Shown here: positions 47,572-48,064 of the stretch, piece by piece
Position numbering within the stretch: the stretch's first letter is position 1
How the letters are laid out: each line of letters opens with the position of its first letter
DNA from: Candidatus Omnitrophota bacterium
GTDB lineage: Bacteria; Omnitrophota; Omnitrophia; Omnitrophales; Omnitrophaceae
Direction: 5' to 3'
DNA: 48,064 nt
Assembly: GCA_029561555.1 (NCBI GenBank)
Contig: JAKQXH010000059.1
Location: forward strand, 1 to 48,064
Program-made: the position numbers and the translations under genes
The notes under the pieces: model-generated
The model's input: only the letters and a program-made list of their open reading frames with translations
Database searches by the model: none
Told to the model about the DNA's origin: nothing

Positions 47572-48064
47572 TTACCAGACTTCCTCTTCCCGGTGGATCC
47601 CGACGGGCTGGGATGAAAAGGTAAGGTATTCCAGTTTTTTCAGCCTGGAATCCAAAGCGTAAAATGCGAACGCAAGCGAGACAAAGCAGGATGCGAGATA
47701 GCCGTAACCGAGAAAAGGGGCCGGCAATTTCCCCGTGATGAAGGTAAAAAGACCGTTTGTGATCATAAATACAAGACAAATTTTCAGCGTGAGCGGCTTA
47801 AAATCGAAATAAAGCGCGAGAATGATCGTGATCAAAAGAAGGCTGTGCAGAAAAGCGCCGACCGTCGCGATGCGAAACACCGGGACTTCAACCCATTGCA
47901 TTCCCGGGGCGCCCGTAGCATTCACATTAAAATTCAAAGCTCGCTCATCCCCAAAGTATCGTTTTACCAGGTAAGAGCTGGCGTTGATGCCGATGACAAA
48001 CCTGCCTTCGTTGAAGGTATCGGCGGGGATGGTGCAGCTGCTCACGTAGCGGCCGGCTTTGCGC
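47572..48064 (-). CDS. partial ORF: segment resembling a Wzt C-terminal carbohydrate-binding domain, followed by TM segments resembling the PelG C-terminus (5' end outside window)
   Basis: The open frame continues to the window edge (KAGRYVSSCTIPADTFNEGRFVIGINAS...ERALNFNV), then FRIATVGAFLHSLLLITIILALYFDF...FLGYGYLASCFVSLAFAFYALDSRLKKLEYLTF. Confidence 0.45.
   Translation of the reverse strand, partial: RKAGRYVSSCTIPADTFNEGRFVIGINASSYLVKRYFGDERALNFNVNATGAPGMQWVEVPVFRIATVGAFLHSLLLITIILALYFDFKPLTLKICLVFMITNGLFTFITGKLPAPFLGYGYLASCFVSLAFAFYALDSRLKKLEYLTFSSQPVGIHREEEVW

Noticed and set aside
47166-47779. Minus-strand ORFs 47166-47489 and 47357-47779
   Set aside because: They cross promoter and terminator hairpins and overlap the PelG-like frame; no family resemblance. 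The region is better explained as non-coding RNA units.
1-48064. tRNA, rRNA, CRISPR array or transposase genes
   Set aside because: No TpsiC-loop/anticodon architecture, rRNA core sequence, regularly spaced repeats or transposase/integrase motifs were seen by eye.

Overview
Bacterial chromosomal window (48,064 bp). It is mostly high-GC, Gram-negative-type housekeeping and accessory genes, with a distinctly AT-rich, repeat-laden segment at about 1-960 and an AT-rich divergent intergenic region at about 3,710-4,020. Recognisable blocks: (i) a minus-strand run gatC-gatA-gatB-tsaD-mgtC/sapB-larB-larC (12.5-5.8 kb); (ii) a plus-strand signalling cluster HK-RR-HK followed by a PfkB-type sugar kinase (12.6-17.5 kb); (iii) DUF1846, rsmA, and divergent archease-rtcB; (iv) a complete pst operon, pstS-pstC-pstA-pstB2-pstB1-phoU (27.0-22.0 kb), preceded by four exactly 11-bp-phased Pho-box-like hexamers; (v) NUDIX, a ketosynthase, two methyltransferases, metH, an LpxL-like acyltransferase, an MBL hydrolase, DUF4438, a peroxiredoxin and an ATP-grasp-like protein; (vi) two GT-C-like membrane proteins with a membrane-anchored partner; (vii) trxB, an APC permease and pyrE. 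No tRNA, rRNA, CRISPR array or transposase gene was recognised. The strongest candidates for something undescribed are: two tandem PstB ATPases whose motif substitutions are complementary, predicting a heterodimer with one canonical and one degenerate ATP site; two tandem ~90-nt orphan small-RNA-like units upstream of pyrE, each with a sigma70-like promoter (17-bp spacer), two hairpins and a terminator; and a ~230-bp nested palindromic element between trxB and the APC permease. All family names come from reading the supplied translations by eye; no database search was run.
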